Source: an uncultured Bacteroidales bacterium
GTDB lineage: Bacteria > Bacteroidota > Bacteroidia > Bacteroidales > Marinilabiliaceae
DNA: 33,398 nt
Assembly (NCBI GenBank): GCA_934699135.1
Contig: CAKUVM010000016.1
Span: forward strand, 1-33,398
Reading direction: 5' to 3'
In this document: one piece after another, positions 15,834 to 23,168 of the stretch
Layout of the letters: the number at the start of each line of letters is the position of its first letter
Numbering within the stretch: position 1 is the stretch's first letter
The notes under the pieces: generated by a model
What the model was told of the DNA's origin: nothing
What the model saw: the letters and a program-made list of their open reading frames with translations, nothing else
Database searches by the model: none
Translations under genes and position numbers: made by a program

Positions 15834-16731
15834 AGTCGGTGGTGTCTACCACATCGTAGGGTTTGTAATACACTCGCATCTCGCGGAGCAAGACAGCCAT
15901 ATCTTTCAGGTCCGGGGCCTCGAAAAAGGTCACGTCAGCCCTTATTGCCGCCACGCTGTCCTTGAGGTTTGCCACAAGCTCCGCCTCGCGTTGGGTCACC
16001 CGCCTGTGGGCGTCTAGCCTCACGGAGTCTCGCGTCTCGGTGGTGTCGGCATAAGACACCACTATGCGGACGTAGGCGGCGGGAGACGTCTCGACGGATT
16101 TGGTGACCGTATATCTCTCTTTGACGTTGATATGGCCACCCGCCAGGCTGTCCAGGTCAAATGACATCTCCACCCGCTCATATTTTCGCGGCGTGGGCTT
16201 CAGGAGTTTCCGCAAGGTGTCTTTCTTGTCTGCCAACGGCAGGGCGATGGTCAAGGCCCGCGAGCCGAGCAGTTGACTGGTCAGCGAGTCGTTTTGAGCT
16301 TCCACGGCCCTGGCTGTGGAGTCGGCGCGGTCGGCCACGGCCTTCACCTTAGCCTCTCTCTCAGAGAGGATGGCCACGGCGCGCTCGTAGACCGAAGACA
16401 TTTTCTTGGGCCTCCGCGAGTAGTAGGCCACGGCCGAGTCATAAGAGGCTTTGGTGAGGCCGTAATGCTCAAAAATGCTGTGGTAGGTCTCCTCAATGGT
16501 CTTGTCTTTCGACCCGTGAGGCATATACTCCCGCAGCACGGCATCGGCCGTATAGATGTCGGCCAAGACCCGCGCCATCTTCTTCTCGTCAGGCACTGTG
16601 GGCCTCAGAGCCGTGAGAACGGCATATGCGCCACCCGCCACCAGGGCGATGGCGCACAGCGCAATGATGTATGTCTTGTTCTTTTTCTTGTTGGGCATCA
16701 GGTGCTTGTCTGTAGTCTTGTCACTTGCCAT
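15799..16731 (-). CDS. DUF4296 domain protein, membrane-anchored
   Basis: A roughly 310-aa protein with a basic N-terminus (MPNKKKNKT) and one membrane segment (TYIIALCAIALVAGGAYAVL), so most of it should face the periplasm. Residues just after carry the Bacteroidetes DUF4296 signature (KKMARVLADIYTADAVL...TYHSIFEHYGLTKASYDSAV), a helical domain of unknown function that is usually found in lipoproteins. A basic coiled-coil-like stretch and a beta-rich C-terminal half follow. The start chosen (ATG 16731) overlaps the upstream stop by 11 bp; ATG 16698 is an alternative. Its place between a sugar transferase and porW suggests an envelope role, which is inference. Confidence 0.8.
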   Translation of the reverse strand: MASDKTTDKHLMPNKKKNKTYIIALCAIALVAGGAYAVLTALRPTVPDEKKMARVLADIYTADAVLREYMPHGSKDKTIEETYHSIFEHYGLTKASYDSAVAYYSRRPKKMSSVYERAVAILSEREAKVKAVADRADSTARAVEAQNDSLTSQLLGSRALTIALPLADKKDTLRKLLKPTPRKYERVEMSFDLDSLAGGHINVKERYTVTKSVETSPAAYVRIVVSYADTTETRDSVRLDAHRRVTQREAELVANLKDSVAAIRADVTFFEAPDLKDMAVLLREMRVYYKPYDVVDTTDYDNLLPSLFAY

Positions 16732-18148
16732 CGGCGCGCAATATGGTGGCGGCCGTCTTGAACATGAGCACAAAATCGAGCGTGAGCGACCAGTTGTCTA
16801 TGTACTCCATGTCCATCTTCATCCAATCATCAAAGGTGATGGAGTTTCGGTTCGGAGCCACCTGCCAAATGCAGGTGATGCCCGGCTTCATTGCCAGCCT
16901 TCTCATCTGCCACCTCTCATACTGAGCCACTTCTGACGGCAGCGGCGGCCGCGGCCCCACGATGCTCATGTCTCCGATGAAGACGTTGAGGAACTGCGGG
17001 AACTCGTCTATGCCCGTCTTGCGAAGGATGCGCCCCATGCGGGTGATGCGCGGGTCGTTGGTCATCTTGAACACCGGGCCCGTCATCTCGTTTTTGTCCA
17101 TCAGCTCTTTCTTGAGCTGCTCCGCGTTGACCACCATGGTCCTGAACTTGAACACCTCAAAGACACGCCCGCGCAGGCCGGACCGCTTCTGCTTGAAGAA
17201 CACCGGCCCCGGGCTGTCTATCTTTATGAGAAGGGCTATTATGAGGAAGAAGGGCAACCCTATCAGTATGACGCAGAGAGACAGCACAATGTCTATGAGC
17301 CTCTTGACCAGCAGCCCGACATAGTTGGAGGGCATGTTGGAGATGGTGAGGACGGCATTTGTGTCAAAATATCGCACATAGGCGGAGCTTGAGACCCTGT
17401 TGAGGAATGTGGAGTAGAGGCGGAAGGTGATGCCAAAGTCAGAACACACATCAAGCAGGCGAACTATGTCTTGAGAGTTTACATTGTCGCGGGCGTAGAT
17501 TAGTTCGTCTATCTTTTGCGACAGGATGGAGTCTATATCCGCCGACTCCAACGGGTAGACCGGGAACCGGCCTTGAAGCTTGCCAACAATGTAGCCGTCA
17601 CCGATAACTCCCACAATCTTATAACCCCACTCGTAGTGACGGTTGATGAGGGCCAACAGCCGCTCTCCACTCTTGTCGCAGACGAAAAGGACGTTCCTCA
17701 TGTTCCGCCCGCCGCGCCTCATGACTCGCAAGACGTGATAAAACAGCATCTTGGCCGAGAAGGAGAATATGATGGAGAGCACGCAGAAAAGCGCCAACAC
17801 CATGCGCCCGTAGTTCGGCAAGCCAAAGATGACCATGCAGAGCAATAAGACGGAGACGCCAACAATGTTCTCTATGACGTGGAGTATGAGGATGTAGCTG
17901 TATGGCCGGCTGCGATACACCTCGTTGAGTTTCAGTGATGTCTCTGTCGTGGCCCAGATTATGGCAATAAGCAGGAACGTCAGAAGCATGTCGCGGCTGA
18001 AGAGCAACGACATAGGCGACGAGTAGGCCACGTTGTAGTATACGTAGACCGATATGTAATACGCCAGGCACGCCAACAGCACCACCCCGGCCGCCAAGAG
18101 CGATTTGACGAAACGCCCCCTGACGCTCAGCTTCTCCGATGTCTCCAT
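16721..18148 (-). CDS. Undecaprenyl-phosphate sugar phosphotransferase (WbaP/EpsE-like)
   Basis: Initiating enzyme that moves a sugar-1-phosphate from a nucleotide sugar to undecaprenyl phosphate for polysaccharide or LPS O-chain synthesis. The 475-aa protein has four N-terminal membrane segments (about 20-145), a Rossmann-like CoA-binding domain (NVLFVCDKSGERL...), then a reentrant membrane helix. The C-terminal PF02397 catalytic domain has KRLIDIVLSL, PVFFKQKRSGLRG, EVFKFRTM, the DEFPQFLNVFIGDMSIVGPRP block and KPGITCIWQV. The frame extends to a GTG 21 bp upstream, but ATG 18148 is preferred. The sugar is not predictable. It leads the operon that contains porW and porX. Confidence 0.93.
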   Translation of the reverse strand: METSEKLSVRGRFVKSLLAAGVVLLACLAYYISVYVYYNVAYSSPMSLLFSRDMLLTFLLIAIIWATTETSLKLNEVYRSRPYSYILILHVIENIVGVSVLLLCMVIFGLPNYGRMVLALFCVLSIIFSFSAKMLFYHVLRVMRRGGRNMRNVLFVCDKSGERLLALINRHYEWGYKIVGVIGDGYIVGKLQGRFPVYPLESADIDSILSQKIDELIYARDNVNSQDIVRLLDVCSDFGITFRLYSTFLNRVSSSAYVRYFDTNAVLTISNMPSNYVGLLVKRLIDIVLSLCVILIGLPFFLIIALLIKIDSPGPVFFKQKRSGLRGRVFEVFKFRTMVVNAEQLKKELMDKNEMTGPVFKMTNDPRITRMGRILRKTGIDEFPQFLNVFIGDMSIVGPRPPLPSEVAQYERWQMRRLAMKPGITCIWQVAPNRNSITFDDWMKMDMEYIDNWSLTLDFVLMFKTAATILRADGK

Positions 18149-18222
18149 ATCACGCGGTTTGCGTTGCACCCCCCCGCCCGCCTGCGGCGGACAAGGTTTA
18201 AGGTTGATTTATTCAGCAAACA

Positions 18223-18254
18223 CAAATTTAATGTTTTTTCAGCGTCTCACTAAA
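18223..18254 (-). promoter_or_regulatory. Putative promoter of the sugar transferase-porW-porX operon
   Basis: On the minus strand a perfect -7 box TAAATTTG (18230-18223) has TTTA (18254-18251) 20 bp upstream. The box overlaps the TAA stop of the mannose-1-phosphate guanylyltransferase gene, so this operon would have its own start as well as possible read-through. The leader is about 70 nt and contains the hairpin CCGCC-GCA-GGCGG. Confidence 0.65.
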
Positions 18255-19322
18255 CTGCTTTATCCGCTGCTCCTGATTTTTTTTGCAGATGAGGATCGTG
18301 CCGCTGTCTTCGGCCACGATGTAGCCCTCCAGACCTTGAAGGACAATGTTCATGCCACTAGACGTGCGGACAATGCAGTCGCGGCTCTCAATAAAGCTGA
18401 CGTTGCCGGAGCCCGCCTGGGAGTTGCCGTCGGCATCTTTCTCCAACTGGTTATGGAGCGACCCCCACGTGCCGAGGTCAGACCACCCGAAATCGGCAGG
18501 GAGCACGCACACGCCGCTCTCCCGCCCAAGCAGGCTCACCTTGGCCCCGCCCATGGGCTCCATGACGGCATAATCTACCGAGATGCTCGGGCACTCGGGA
18601 AACAACCTGTCCACCGTGACTTGCTCGCGCTCGGTATAAAAATCGGCCACCATCTGATCCATCTTGTCGGCGATCTCTGGCTGAAACCTGCGCAGTGCGG
18701 CCTCGGCCGTCTTGGCCTCCCACAGGAAGAGGCCCGAATTCCAGAAATAGCCGCCGTCGGCCAGGTACTGGACCGCCACGTCTAGTGAGGGTTTCTCCTT
18801 GAACGCCTTTACGGCCAAGACGCCATCCGCCACGGCCTCGCCGCCCTGAATGTAGCCATAGCCCGTCTCTGGCCTGGTGGGCGTCATGCCCAAGGTCAAG
18901 ACTTTTGAGGTGCCGCTCACGAAATCTACACCTCGGCTTATCACGCGGCGGAACTCGTCCACCTTGGCCACAAAATGATCTGATGGTGTGACAACGGCCA
19001 CAGCGTCGGGATATTTTTGGCGCATCTTCCATATGACGTAGGCTATGCACGGGGCCGTGTTTCGCATGCAGGGTTCCAAGAGGATGTTGTCTTCCGGCAC
19101 GGCTGGCAACTGCTCTCGCACGCGGCCTCGGTATTTGGCCGAGGTGACGACCCATACGTGGTCGGGCGGGAACTCATCGCCGAACCTGTCGGCCGTGAGC
19201 TGAAGCAGCGTCCGCCCCTTGCCCAAAACGTCAATGAACTGCTTGGGGTTCTCCGGGCGGCTCATGGGCCAAAATCGGCTGCCTACGCCTCCGGCCATGA
19301 TGACCAAGTGCTTGTCTGTCAT
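18228..19322 (-). CDS. manC: Mannose-1-phosphate guanylyltransferase
   Basis: Makes GDP-mannose from mannose-1-phosphate and GTP, a precursor for O-antigen, exopolysaccharide and fucose-type sugars. The 364-aa protein is a single nucleotidyltransferase domain. It shows the activator loop GGVGSRFWP with PKQF close behind, TPSDHF (metal Asp), GYGYIQ, KAFKEKP, FWNSGLFLW and FGWSDLGTW. The C-terminal beta-helix part is short, and the phosphomannose isomerase domain of ManC/AlgA fusions is missing. It starts 12 bp after the response-regulator gene. The symbol is by family; it could equally be called a stand-alone GMP. Confidence 0.92.
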   Translation of the reverse strand: MTDKHLVIMAGGVGSRFWPMSRPENPKQFIDVLGKGRTLLQLTADRFGDEFPPDHVWVVTSAKYRGRVREQLPAVPEDNILLEPCMRNTAPCIAYVIWKMRQKYPDAVAVVTPSDHFVAKVDEFRRVISRGVDFVSGTSKVLTLGMTPTRPETGYGYIQGGEAVADGVLAVKAFKEKPSLDVAVQYLADGGYFWNSGLFLWEAKTAEAALRRFQPEIADKMDQMVADFYTEREQVTVDRLFPECPSISVDYAVMEPMGGAKVSLLGRESGVCVLPADFGWSDLGTWGSLHNQLEKDADGNSQAGSGNVSFIESRDCIVRTSSGMNIVLQGLEGYIVAEDSGTILICKKNQEQRIKQFSETLKKH

Positions 19323-19334
19323 TTGCTCTGTGAG

Positions 19335-19997
19335 TTATATGTAATATTCCATCAGATCCACCAGTCCGGCGTGGAGGGCGAATTTAGTGGCCTCGTAGAC
19401 GTTGTTGACGTCGATCTTCCGGAATATGTTTTTCTTGTGCGATGTTATGGTGTGAACGCTGGAGTTGCGCTCCGCCGCAATCTCTTTGACGCTCTTGCCT
19501 TTAGCTATGAGTTTGAGAATCTCAACCTCTGTGGGCGTGAGGCCGGCTCTGTTGTCTCGCTGCGTCCGTTCCTCAATGAGCAGGTTCGTTATCTGATGGC
19601 AGAGGAATCTCTCGCCTCGCATGGCGCACCTCAGCGCGCACCTTATCTCGTCTTCTGAGTTCTCTTTGAGCATGATGCTCATGCCGTCTTCCGAGGCGAA
19701 AGTCCGGATGGCCTCTTGCGTAAGCTCCGTCGAGAACAAGACCCAGCGGCTCAGAGGGAATCTCTGCCTCAGGTTCACGACATCGGCCACGCTGCGGATG
19801 TCGAACAGCGTATAGTCCAACACCACCACCGCGTCTGGCCTCTTGGTCAACTCCGCACGGAGAGTGGCCTCATTGCGCACCTCCACTGACACGGAGTCTG
19901 GAAACGACGCGTCGATATAATGCCGAAGCCCCGCGCGAGTGACGTCTTGGCAATCCGCCAAAAGAAAAAAAGTGTCGGCCATAAGAGATTCCCTCAT
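19335..19997 (-). CDS. LuxR/NarL-type response regulator with atypical receiver
   Basis: A 220-aa two-domain DNA-binding regulator. The receiver (about 9-130) has the phospho-acceptor candidate Asp61 in VVVLDYTLFD, Ser89/Thr90 and Lys111. The acidic pair at the end of strand 1, usually DD, is reduced to Asp15-Cys16 (LLADCQD). The C-terminal HTH (about 153-215) is a typical LuxR domain: LTPTEVEILKLIAKGKSVKEIA and a recognition helix with SVHTITSHKKNIFRKI. The ATG overlaps the cvpA stop as ATGA; a second ATG five codons later is possible. No sensor kinase is nearby. Targets are unknown. Confidence 0.88.
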   Translation of the reverse strand: MRESLMADTFFLLADCQDVTRAGLRHYIDASFPDSVSVEVRNEATLRAELTKRPDAVVVLDYTLFDIRSVADVVNLRQRFPLSRWVLFSTELTQEAIRTFASEDGMSIMLKENSEDEIRCALRCAMRGERFLCHQITNLLIEERTQRDNRAGLTPTEVEILKLIAKGKSVKEIAAERNSSVHTITSHKKNIFRKIDVNNVYEATKFALHAGLVDLMEYYI

Positions 19998-20503
19998 TTG
20001 CCCTCGCCCGCGGCTTCCCGCATCGCGTCAAGACCTTTGTCGATATATGGGAAAGCGTAGCCGGAGAAAGCCTCGACAAACTTATACGTCACCATACCTT
20101 TCTTCTCCTCTTCTGTGAATATTCCATCAGGCCCCGGCCAAAGCCTGTCGGCGAGACCGATGACGCAGCTGATGGCCAGCAGCACCTTGGCAACGCCAAA
20201 GATGCCGCCAAACAGCCTGTTGGGCAGCGACAGGGCCACCATGGCCGCAAGGCGCGTGGCAAGCGAGGAGACAAAATACACGGCGACGACGATGACCAGC
20301 AGGGTGACGCCAAAAGCCACCAGGCGCGTGGGGCAACCGCCAAGATATGGGGCCAAAAGGCCTTCCGTCATAGGGCTGAAACGCGCCGCGCCATAGACGC
20401 CCAGAGCCAAAGCCACCAAGCCGGCCAACTCGCCTATGAGCCCGCGGCGGATGCCGCGCACAAAGGCAAAAACCGAAAGCGCTACTACAATAATGTCAAA
20501 CAT
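19994..20503 (-). CDS. cvpA: CvpA family membrane protein
   Basis: The 169-aa protein has four hydrophobic segments (FDIIVVALSVFAFVRGI; LAGLVALALGVYGA; LVAFGVTLLVIVVAVYFV; GIFGVAKVLLAISCVIGL) and the family hallmarks RGIRRGLIGE after the first and NRLFGGIFGVAK before the fourth. CvpA proteins are inner-membrane proteins linked to colicin V export and, more recently, to envelope stress tolerance; the biochemical role is unclear. The frame extends 28 codons upstream, but ATG 20503 gives the family N-terminus. It is the first gene of a cvpA-regulator-manC unit. Confidence 0.88.
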   Translation of the reverse strand: MFDIIVVALSVFAFVRGIRRGLIGELAGLVALALGVYGAARFSPMTEGLLAPYLGGCPTRLVAFGVTLLVIVVAVYFVSSLATRLAAMVALSLPNRLFGGIFGVAKVLLAISCVIGLADRLWPGPDGIFTEEEKKGMVTYKFVEAFSGYAFPYIDKGLDAMREAAGEGK

Positions 20504-20508
20504 TGGAC

Positions 20509-20539
20509 CAAAATTAGCCAAAATGCCTCTAACCAGCAA
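20509..20539 (-). promoter_or_regulatory. Putative cvpA promoter very close to the start codon
   Basis: On the minus strand TAATTTTG (20516-20509) matches the -7 consensus perfectly, with TTG (20539-20537) 20 bp upstream. The box ends only 5 bp before the cvpA ATG, so the transcript would be leaderless or nearly so. Confidence 0.55.
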
Positions 20540-20571
20540 GCGGCACGCACACGTGTGGGAAGACACGACAA

Positions 20572-20606
20572 AAGCCACCCCCGACACATATTGTCAGAGA
20601 TGGCTT
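20572..20606 (-). terminator. Possible terminator of tRNA-Arg
   Basis: Downstream of the tRNA on the minus strand, AAGCCA and TGGCTT (20606-20601 and 20577-20572) enclose a second stem GACA/TGTC and are followed by TTGTC. The structure is plausible but the T run is short. Confidence 0.4.
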
Positions 20607-20628
20607 GACGGCGAACCTCAACCGCCTT

Positions 20629-20703
20629 TGGTGGCCTCACTCAGACTCGAACTGAAATTTAGAGTTTAGGAAACTCCCGTTCTATCCCTTGAACTATGAG
20701 GCC
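20629..20703 (-). tRNA. tRNA-Arg, anticodon CCU
   Basis: The minus strand folds as a full cloverleaf. The acceptor GGCCTCA pairs with TGAGGCC. The D arm is GTTC-AAGGGATA-GAAC. The anticodon loop TTCCTAA has anticodon CCT, the variable loop is 4 nt, and the T loop is TTCGAGT. The discriminator is A and the CCA end is encoded, for 75 nt in total. It reads AGG codons. Confidence 0.95.
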
Positions 20704-20743
20704 AAATCCCGCCCTCAGCGAGCCACAAACTCCCGAAAGCGGT

Positions 20744-20775
20744 GCAAATTTAGGGAAAATATTATAATCTGCCAA
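20744..20775 (-). promoter_or_regulatory. Promoter of tRNA-Arg
   Basis: On the minus strand a perfect -7 box TAAATTTGC (20752-20744) has TTG (20775-20773) 20 bp upstream. The start point would be near 20738, about 35 nt ahead of the mature tRNA. Confidence 0.65.
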
Positions 20776-20804
20776 CTCCGCCCGACTTTTATGCCCAAAA
20801 CTCA

Positions 20805-20813
20805 TAACTTTGC
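20805..20813 (+). promoter_or_regulatory. -7 box of the rmlB operon promoter
   Basis: TAACTTTGC is a perfect Bacteroidetes -7 box, 29 bp before the rmlB ATG. The -33 element is unclear; TTTT at 20787-20790 is too close. It lies back to back with the tRNA-Arg promoter. Confidence 0.6.
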
Positions 20814-20842
20814 GCCGCGAACTAACTCTAATGTAATAGACC

Positions 20843-21919
20843 ATGGGCAACTTCAAGCGCAACCTCATAATCACGGGCGGAGCCGGCTTCATTGGTAGCC
20901 ACGTGGTTCGGCTCTTTGTAAAAAAATATCCCGAATACCACATAATCAACCTTGACAAGCTCACCTACGCCGGCAACCTTGAGAACCTCAAAGACATTGA
21001 GGGCGAGCCCAACTACACGTTCGTCAAGGCGGACATCTGCGACTTCGACACCGTCTGCGGCATAGTCCGCCAATATGATGCCGACGGCATAATCCACCTG
21101 GCGGCGGAGAGCCACGTGGACCGCTCCATCCGCGACCCTTTCGCCTTTGCCAAGACCAACGTGATGGGCACACTGTCTCTCCTCCAAGCCGCTAAACTAT
21201 ACTGGGAGAGCAAGCCGGAAGGCTTCGAGGGGAAACGCTTCTACCACATCTCCACCGACGAGGTATATGGAGCCCTGAAATTTGACGGCACCCTCTTCAC
21301 CGAGGAGACAAAATATCAGCCACACAGCCCATACAGCGCGTCAAAGGCCTCTTCTGACCACTTCGTCAGGGCTTTTCATGACACGTATGGGATGCCCACC
21401 ATCGTGACCAACTGCTCCAACAATTACGGCCCGTATCAGTTTCCCGAGAAACTGATACCTCTCTTCATCAACAACATCCGCCACCACCGCCCCCTGCCCG
21501 TCTACGGTAAGGGCGAGAACGTGCGCGACTGGCTCTATGTTGAGGACCACGCCCGCGCCATAGACCTCATATTTCACAAGGGCAAGGTGGCCGACACGTA
21601 TAATATCGGCGGCTTCAACGAGTGGAAGAACATAGACATTGTCAAGCTCCTCATCAAGACGGTGGACAGGCTGCTGGGCAACCCCGAGGGCTACAGCGAC
21701 GGCCTTATAACCTACGTCACCGACCGCAAGGGGCACGACCTGCGCTACGCCATAGACTCAACAAAGCTGAGCCGAGAGTTGGGGTGGAAACCGTCGCTCC
21801 AATTCGAGGAGGGCATCGAGAAAACCGTCCGCTGGTACCTCGGCAACCAAGAGTGGATGGACCGCGTCACCTCCGGCGAATACGAAAAATATTACGAGGC
21901 GTACTATGCCAATAAATAA
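20843..21919 (+). CDS. rmlB: dTDP-glucose 4,6-dehydratase
   Basis: Second step of dTDP-L-rhamnose synthesis: oxidises and dehydrates dTDP-glucose to the 4-keto-6-deoxy sugar. The 358-aa extended SDR protein has the NAD-binding motif ITGGAGFIGSH (residues 9-20), HLAAESHVDRSI, the catalytic STDEVYG and the YSASK (YxxxK) site. NNYGPYQFPEKLIP and the RDWLYVEDH region follow. It heads a plus-strand unit and its last 14 bp overlap the lipoprotein isomerase gene. The other rhamnose genes (rmlA, C, D) lie about 8.3 kb downstream on the same strand. Confidence 0.97.
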   Translation: MGNFKRNLIITGGAGFIGSHVVRLFVKKYPEYHIINLDKLTYAGNLENLKDIEGEPNYTFVKADICDFDTVCGIVRQYDADGIIHLAAESHVDRSIRDPFAFAKTNVMGTLSLLQAAKLYWESKPEGFEGKRFYHISTDEVYGALKFDGTLFTEETKYQPHSPYSASKASSDHFVRAFHDTYGMPTIVTNCSNNYGPYQFPEKLIPLFINNIRHHRPLPVYGKGENVRDWLYVEDHARAIDLIFHKGKVADTYNIGGFNEWKNIDIVKLLIKTVDRLLGNPEGYSDGLITYVTDRKGHDLRYAIDSTKLSRELGWKPSLQFEEGIEKTVRWYLGNQEWMDRVTSGEYEKYYEAYYANK

Positions 21920-23168
21920 GGCACTGGCACTCACAACCCTCGCCGCCATCACCCTCTGCTCCTGCTCGGGTGGTGACGGCGAGGCGCATGGTCGGGCGCA
22001 TAAGGTCACGACCCGCAATTTCTACGCGCAAGACGCCGCCTCGCAGGTGCGACTCACCCTCTTCGACCCCACTGGCGGGGTAGTGGGCGAGACAGTCGGC
22101 ACCTACGTTGACGGGGACATTGTGGCCGCCCCGTTCTCGGCCGTCAAAGGAGCCTACAGTGCCAAGATGACCACCCTGACGAAGCGAGACACATATCCCG
22201 TCTACGGCTACACAGCCTTCGACTTCCGCACCGACGTGGTGCTGCTGCGCGTTGGGAAGCGCAACAACAACCACGCGCGAACCCTTGTCGGCGCCGCACT
22301 GCCATCCGACACCCTTTTTGGCGTAGACGCCAACTACGACGGCCAAATCTTCCGCCTACCGTGGCGGCCAAGCAAAACGCCGGCCGCCCTGCGCCCCGGC
22401 TCCGGAGTGTTCGACAACAACGGCAGGCTCAGGGCATTGGCCGGACGAGACGGGGAAATGGTGCGGGCCAAAGACTTGGACAGCCTCGCTGCGCGACAGA
22501 CGGCGCAACACTCGCAGATATATGACCTTCGGCTCAAATCTGACAAAAAATACATAAGCTACACAAGGGTGGCCGGCTTCAGGGTGCGGACCACCATGGG
22601 CGACTTCATCATCCGACTCTACAATGACGTGGCCGAATACCGAGACAATTTCATAAAACTGGTGTCGGACCATTATTATGACAGCCTGCTCGTGCACAGG
22701 GTGCTGCCGTCTTTCCTTATCCAGACGGGCGCGGCGGACACCAAATATGCCAAGGCCGGCGATGTGGTGGGGTGGCAAGGCCCCGGCTACACACTGCCCC
22801 TGCTGGCCCGTCAAACGCACTTCCACAAACGCGGGGCCGTGGCGGCATCGAAACTACCGCCCGACCGCAACCCGCAGAACAGATGCGACGGCGGGCAGTT
22901 CTACGTGGTGTGCGGCAGGAAATTCTCATCTGCCGAACTGGACAAAATCGGACGTGAGGAGCATAAGGTTTTCTCTCCTGCTCAGAGGCAGGCCTACTCC
23001 ACCGTGGGCGGAGCCCCGCACCTCGATGGCGACTATGTGGTCTTTGGCGAGGTGACGCATGGAATGGACGTGGTGGATAAAATATCTCGCGTGGAGCTGA
23101 CGGGCGACAAAGGCGACCGGCCCGCGCGCGACATACGAGTCTTGTCCATCTCCATAATAAGGAAGTGA
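21906..23168 (+). CDS. Lipoprotein peptidyl-prolyl isomerase (cyclophilin) with degenerate protease-like N-terminal domain
   Basis: A 420-aa envelope protein. A signal peptide ends in LCSC, so Cys20 is the likely lipidation site. Residues about 222-418 are a cyclophilin domain (TTMGDFIIRLYND, LLVHRVLPSFLIQTG with the catalytic Arg, GGQFYVVCG, GEVTHGMDVVDKI), which catalyses proline cis-trans isomerisation. Residues about 45-180 look like a worn S1C/trypsin fold: YVDGDIVAA..AVKGA at the place of the His loop, RTDVVLLRV with the Asp, and PGSGVFDNNGRL near the Ser loop. The catalytic His is missing and the Ser loop is shortened. The N-terminal reading is inference. It overlaps rmlB by 14 bp and vsr by 4 bp. 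Confidence 0.85.
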   Translation: MPINKALALTTLAAITLCSCSGGDGEAHGRAHKVTTRNFYAQDAASQVRLTLFDPTGGVVGETVGTYVDGDIVAAPFSAVKGAYSAKMTTLTKRDTYPVYGYTAFDFRTDVVLLRVGKRNNNHARTLVGAALPSDTLFGVDANYDGQIFRLPWRPSKTPAALRPGSGVFDNNGRLRALAGRDGEMVRAKDLDSLAARQTAQHSQIYDLRLKSDKKYISYTRVAGFRVRTTMGDFIIRLYNDVAEYRDNFIKLVSDHYYDSLLVHRVLPSFLIQTGAADTKYAKAGDVVGWQGPGYTLPLLARQTHFHKRGAVAASKLPPDRNPQNRCDGGQFYVVCGRKFSSAELDKIGREEHKVFSPAQRQAYSTVGGAPHLDGDYVVFGEVTHGMDVVDKISRVELTGDKGDRPARDIRVLSISIIRK

